From contig JAEZUR010000119.1 of the NCBI GenBank assembly GCA_023420935.1, forward strand, positions 1 through 15,459: a stretch of 15,459 nt of DNA. Direction: 5' to 3'. This stretch comes from Bacillota bacterium (GTDB lineage: Bacteria; Bacillota; Clostridia; Lachnospirales; Lachnospiraceae). Below the pieces are notes generated by a model that was not told the origin of the DNA, ran no database searches, and saw nothing but the letters and a program-made list of their open reading frames with translations. Position numbers and translations under genes: made by a program. This document shows, one piece after another, positions 12,508 to 15,459 of this stretch (position 1 is the stretch's first letter; every line of letters starts with the position of its first letter).

Positions 12508-15459
12508 ATGAGACGTAAGTTTAGTGTATTAATGGTGGTAGTTTTATTGGTTCAAATGATAATTACACCACTCTTAGTTAATGCACAAGAAGCGAAAGCT
12601 AAGGTTAAGTCCGCAGTACAAAGAGAAATAGGTTTAAAAGCAGAATATTACCTATTAGATCTTGCAGATTTAACATTAGAAGAAAAAACCAATGAAAAAA
12701 TAGTAAATAATATAAACTATCCAAAAGGAAGTAATAATTTAGGGGCTGAGTTAAAAAATGAAACGGGGAATGACAAATATGTGGGAATTCGGTGGACAGG
12801 AAAATTAGTGGTTCCAGAATCGGCATATTACACATTTTATTCTTTTACCGATGATGGATCGAAACTCTGGATCAATGGGGAGGTAGCCATTGATTACTGG
12901 AAAGTTTCTTGGGAAGAAGAACAAACAAGTAATAAAATCTATCTAGAACAAGGAAAAGAATATGATTTTCGATTTGATTATATGCAATATATTGGTGGTC
13001 AGTGTGCAACACTTAGCTGGTCCAATGATGCAACTATGACTTCAAAGACAATTATTCCCAAAGAAGCCTTTTTGCAACCAGATACTGTTATTGAAGAGCC
13101 AGAGGAACTTAAGACTGAAATTCATGGTTTACAAGGCCAGTATTATCAGCTTGCTCCATCGGGAACCACTGGAAAACAGGATGTGGTAGCATTTGGCCAA
13201 TTAATGACCACTTGCGTAGATGAAGCTATTTACTATGATTCCATGGAAAATATTTTATCCGAACAGACAGGGGTAAGAGATAAAGCAGGTGTTAGGTGGA
13301 CATCTAATCTAGTTGCACCAAAGGATGGTTATTACACCTTCCACGTTTACTCAGATAATGGGGCAAAGATATCACTGGATGGCAAACAGATCTTAACCTG
13401 GTGGGTGAAAGAGTGGGATAAATGGCAAAGTAGTAAAGAAGTATATCTTGAAAAGGGAGAAGCTCATCCTTTTAAGTTTGATTATTTTGAATGGGATGGT
13501 GGCTCACATGTGAAAGCTTTCTGGAGCTATTGTGAAAAGCTGACGGATGTAGCAGGTGAAAAAGAACAGATTCCAAATGAAGCGTTCTATTTGCCAAATT
13601 CCTATGAAGGTGCAGTGGTTAGCTCTATTGATACAGCCAATGCTGTTTTAAATATTGACAAAGGATTGTCAGGGACTATGGATATCCTTGGGCGCGGGTT
13701 CGGGGAAGGAAAACAGATTCAAGTAGAAGTAATCTCTTCTTCTGGTAATTCGTTAGCTACCCGACTTATACTTACTGTAAAAGAAATCAAAAAGGATCGA
13801 ATTACGGTGTTGGTACCAAGCAATCTTCGTGTAGGAAGATATCGCCTTAAAGTGTCCGTTGGTGATTATGCGACAAAGACCAGTGGAGTAAATGGCATTT
13901 TTACTATTACTACAAACAATCAAAATTATAGCGATCGTCCAGAATATCCAAATCCAGAATGGTCAAGAAAAGATGATGCTGGTTCAGGAGACAATTGGAT
14001 TAGTTTAAATGGCTTATGGGATTTTGAATTCGATGCCTCTGAAAAGGGTAAAACAGAAGGATGGTATAACATTGATAAAGAATTTACCAAAGAGATTAAT
14101 GTTCCATTCTGCTGGGAATCTGCTTACAGTGGCATAACAGATACAAACTATCTTGGTCAGGCTTGGTATCAGAAAGAAGTTACCTTAAAGAAACGTGATT
14201 GGGATGGAAAACAGCTTATCATAAAATTTGGTGCTGTGGATTGGAAGTGTAAGTTATGGGTGAATGGAAAAGAAGTTGGTACACACGAAGGTGGTTATAC
14301 CGCTTTTGAAATGGATATTACCAAGTATATCAAACTAGATGCAACAAACATTATAACATTATGGGTGGAAGACAAATCCTCCTACGGAGATAATAGTTAT
14401 CCAGCCTTGGTAGGTAAACAGGGCTTAAATGCACCTTGTGGATATACTCATACCAGTGGAATCTGGCAGAGTGTTTATCTAGAAGGAAGAAAGAGTGAAA
14501 CTACAATTGAGTATGCTCATGCCAATCCAGATGTGGATCATTCTGGTGTACAATTTGATCTTAAGATAAACAATGCAGGATCACAAAAATTAAATGTGCA
14601 GTATCAGTTTAAGAGTATCTTATACGATCAAAAATTAGATAAAGATGTGGATACCGGTTCCTCTTTCCAGGGAGAACAAACCATATCTATGAAATCTGGT
14701 GAAACTGAAATAGCGCTGGATATGATAAAGATTGACGACCAAAAGTTATGGAATTATGACCAACCCAACCTTTATGAGGGCACTATTGTTATTAGAAATG
14801 CCTCTGGTACCGTGCTGGATAAAGTATCTACTTATTTTGGTCAACGTAAAATATCAACAGCTTACTATTCTGATAAAGTAGGTGCCAAGTATATCTATGT
14901 TAACAATAATCCAGTGTATCTGTCTGGACTATTGGATCAAGGATTCTTTCCAGAAGGAATCTATACTGCATCCAGTGAAGAGGCTTTAAAATCAGATATC
15001 AAAGAAATGAGAAATCTTGGATTTAACATGATTCGCAAGCATTTAAAAATCGAAGATCCTCTTCAGTATTATTGGGCAGATAAATTGGGTATGTTCATCT
15101 GGCAAGATATGCCTCATGCAACGGCTATGTGCCCAAGTAAAACCGGTGCTACAACACCAGGACGTGTATGTTATGAATATGCACTGGAGAACATGGTAAA
15201 TAAGAATTATAACCATCCATCGGTAATCGCGATTATGCTATTTAATGAAACCTGGGGATTACAAGAGGCATATTTTAATAATAAGCAGGAAGTAAAGGCG
15301 GCAGATGGCCTCAATACCTTAGAATGGGTAAAAGCCATGTATGACAAGGTAAAGGATATGAACCCAAATATTCTGGTGGAGGATATGAGTCCTTGTAATC
15401 AGGATCATATTCAACCAAGTGATATGAATACTTGGCATATGTACCCAAAGGGATATACA
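12508..15459 (+). CDS. Secreted glycoside hydrolase family 2 protein with two PA14 domains, 3'-truncated
   Basis: A large extracellular carbohydrate-active enzyme; 984 residues are visible and the frame is open at the right edge. Order: signal peptide (1-26, cut likely after VNA); PA14 domain 1 (about 42-188, with FTDDGSKLWINGEVAID); PA14 domain 2 (about 207-360, with YSDNGAKISLDGKQ); IPT/TIG-like domain (about 367-471, ILGRGFGEGKQI); GH2 sugar-binding jelly roll (about 478-660, including HTSGIWQSVYLEG); GH2 Ig-like domain (about 665-785); and TIM barrel from about 795. The acid/base Glu914 sits in FNETWG after the conserved Asn. The nucleophile should lie past the edge. PA14 domains usually bind sugars. 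AAGGAGG at 12495-12501 lies 6 bases before this ATG but only 3 before an adjacent ATG at 12505, so I prefer 12508. Substrate (galactoside, glucuronide or another) cannot be told. Confidence 0.9.
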   Translation, partial: MRRKFSVLMVVVLLVQMIITPLLVNAQEAKAKVKSAVQREIGLKAEYYLLDLADLTLEEKTNEKIVNNINYPKGSNNLGAELKNETGNDKYVGIRWTGKLVVPESAYYTFYSFTDDGSKLWINGEVAIDYWKVSWEEEQTSNKIYLEQGKEYDFRFDYMQYIGGQCATLSWSNDATMTSKTIIPKEAFLQPDTVIEEPEELKTEIHGLQGQYYQLAPSGTTGKQDVVAFGQLMTTCVDEAIYYDSMENILSEQTGVRDKAGVRWTSNLVAPKDGYYTFHVYSDNGAKISLDGKQILTWWVKEWDKWQSSKEVYLEKGEAHPFKFDYFEWDGGSHVKAFWSYCEKLTDVAGEKEQIPNEAFYLPNSYEGAVVSSIDTANAVLNIDKGLSGTMDILGRGFGEGKQIQVEVISSSGNSLATRLILTVKEIKKDRITVLVPSNLRVGRYRLKVSVGDYATKTSGVNGIFTITTNNQNYSDRPEYPNPEWSRKDDAGSGDNWISLNGLWDFEFDASEKGKTEGWYNIDKEFTKEINVPFCWESAYSGITDTNYLGQAWYQKEVTLKKRDWDGKQLIIKFGAVDWKCKLWVNGKEVGTHEGGYTAFEMDITKYIKLDATNIITLWVEDKSSYGDNSYPALVGKQGLNAPCGYTHTSGIWQSVYLEGRKSETTIEYAHANPDVDHSGVQFDLKINNAGSQKLNVQYQFKSILYDQKLDKDVDTGSSFQGEQTISMKSGETEIALDMIKIDDQKLWNYDQPNLYEGTIVIRNASGTVLDKVSTYFGQRKISTAYYSDKVGAKYIYVNNNPVYLSGLLDQGFFPEGIYTASSEEALKSDIKEMRNLGFNMIRKHLKIEDPLQYYWADKLGMFIWQDMPHATAMCPSKTGATTPGRVCYEYALENMVNKNYNHPSVIAIMLFNETWGLQEAYFNNKQEVKAADGLNTLEWVKAMYDKVKDMNPNILVEDMSPCNQDHIQPSDMNTWHMYPKGYT

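Noticed and set aside
1..15459. A hidden defence system, CRISPR array or mobile element
   Set aside because: I found no spaced direct repeats, transposase, integrase, toxin-antitoxin pair or phage gene. The HelD-type ATPase fits RNA polymerase recycling better than a defence helicase.

Overview
The window looks like a chromosomal segment from an AT-rich, Gram-positive anaerobe of the Clostridia, most likely a plant-polysaccharide-degrading Lachnospiraceae (Clostridium phytofermentans-like). The reasons are the low GC content, strong AGGAGG-type ribosome binding sites, sigma-A-like promoters, a YesM-type sensor kinase next to a sugar ABC transporter, and a secreted multidomain glycoside hydrolase. 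The genus is inferred from this style, not from a search. I see no rRNA, tRNA, CRISPR array, insertion sequence or phage gene.

Region 1 (1-7290) is a sugar uptake and sensing locus. It has a tandem-domain sugar ATPase (cut at the left edge), two RbsC-type permeases, a sensor histidine kinase, and a membrane-anchored protein made of two fused periplasmic-binding domains. The permeases and the second binding domain resemble E. coli YtfT, YjfF and YtfQ (galactofuranose-type transporter), as recalled from memory. The three transporter genes overlap one another and form one transcription unit. The kinase and the double binding protein overlap each other and have a near-consensus promoter of their own (TTGAAA-17-TATAAT) laid across the stop codon of the last permease. 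The unit ends at a 17-bp hairpin. No response regulator is visible, so it is either left of the window or elsewhere.

Region 2 (7290-9450) holds small accessory genes: a single-pass membrane protein of unknown function that seems to carry a -1 frameshift near its 3' end, a 107-residue cysteine-containing hypothetical protein with its own terminator, and an M23-family metallopeptidase-like protein without a signal peptide, also followed by a hairpin.

Region 3 (9480-12290) has a HelD-type UvrD-family ATPase that acts on RNA polymerase, a convergent small gene on the minus strand that may belong to DUF4362, and a strong plus-strand terminator with no obvious gene of its own.

Region 4 (12290-15459, open at the right edge) is the start of a large secreted glycoside hydrolase: signal peptide, two PA14 domains, an IPT/TIG-like domain, then a GH2 catalytic module with the acid/base Asn-Glu pair in view and the nucleophile beyond the edge. 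Its leader holds competing hairpins.

The most distinctive feature is the kinase plus tethered double-binding-protein pair. The YtfQ-like second half keeps the expected sugar-contact residues, while the first half has Lys in place of Arg at two of them. This suggests a two-ligand or divergent sensor that controls the transporter encoded beside it.
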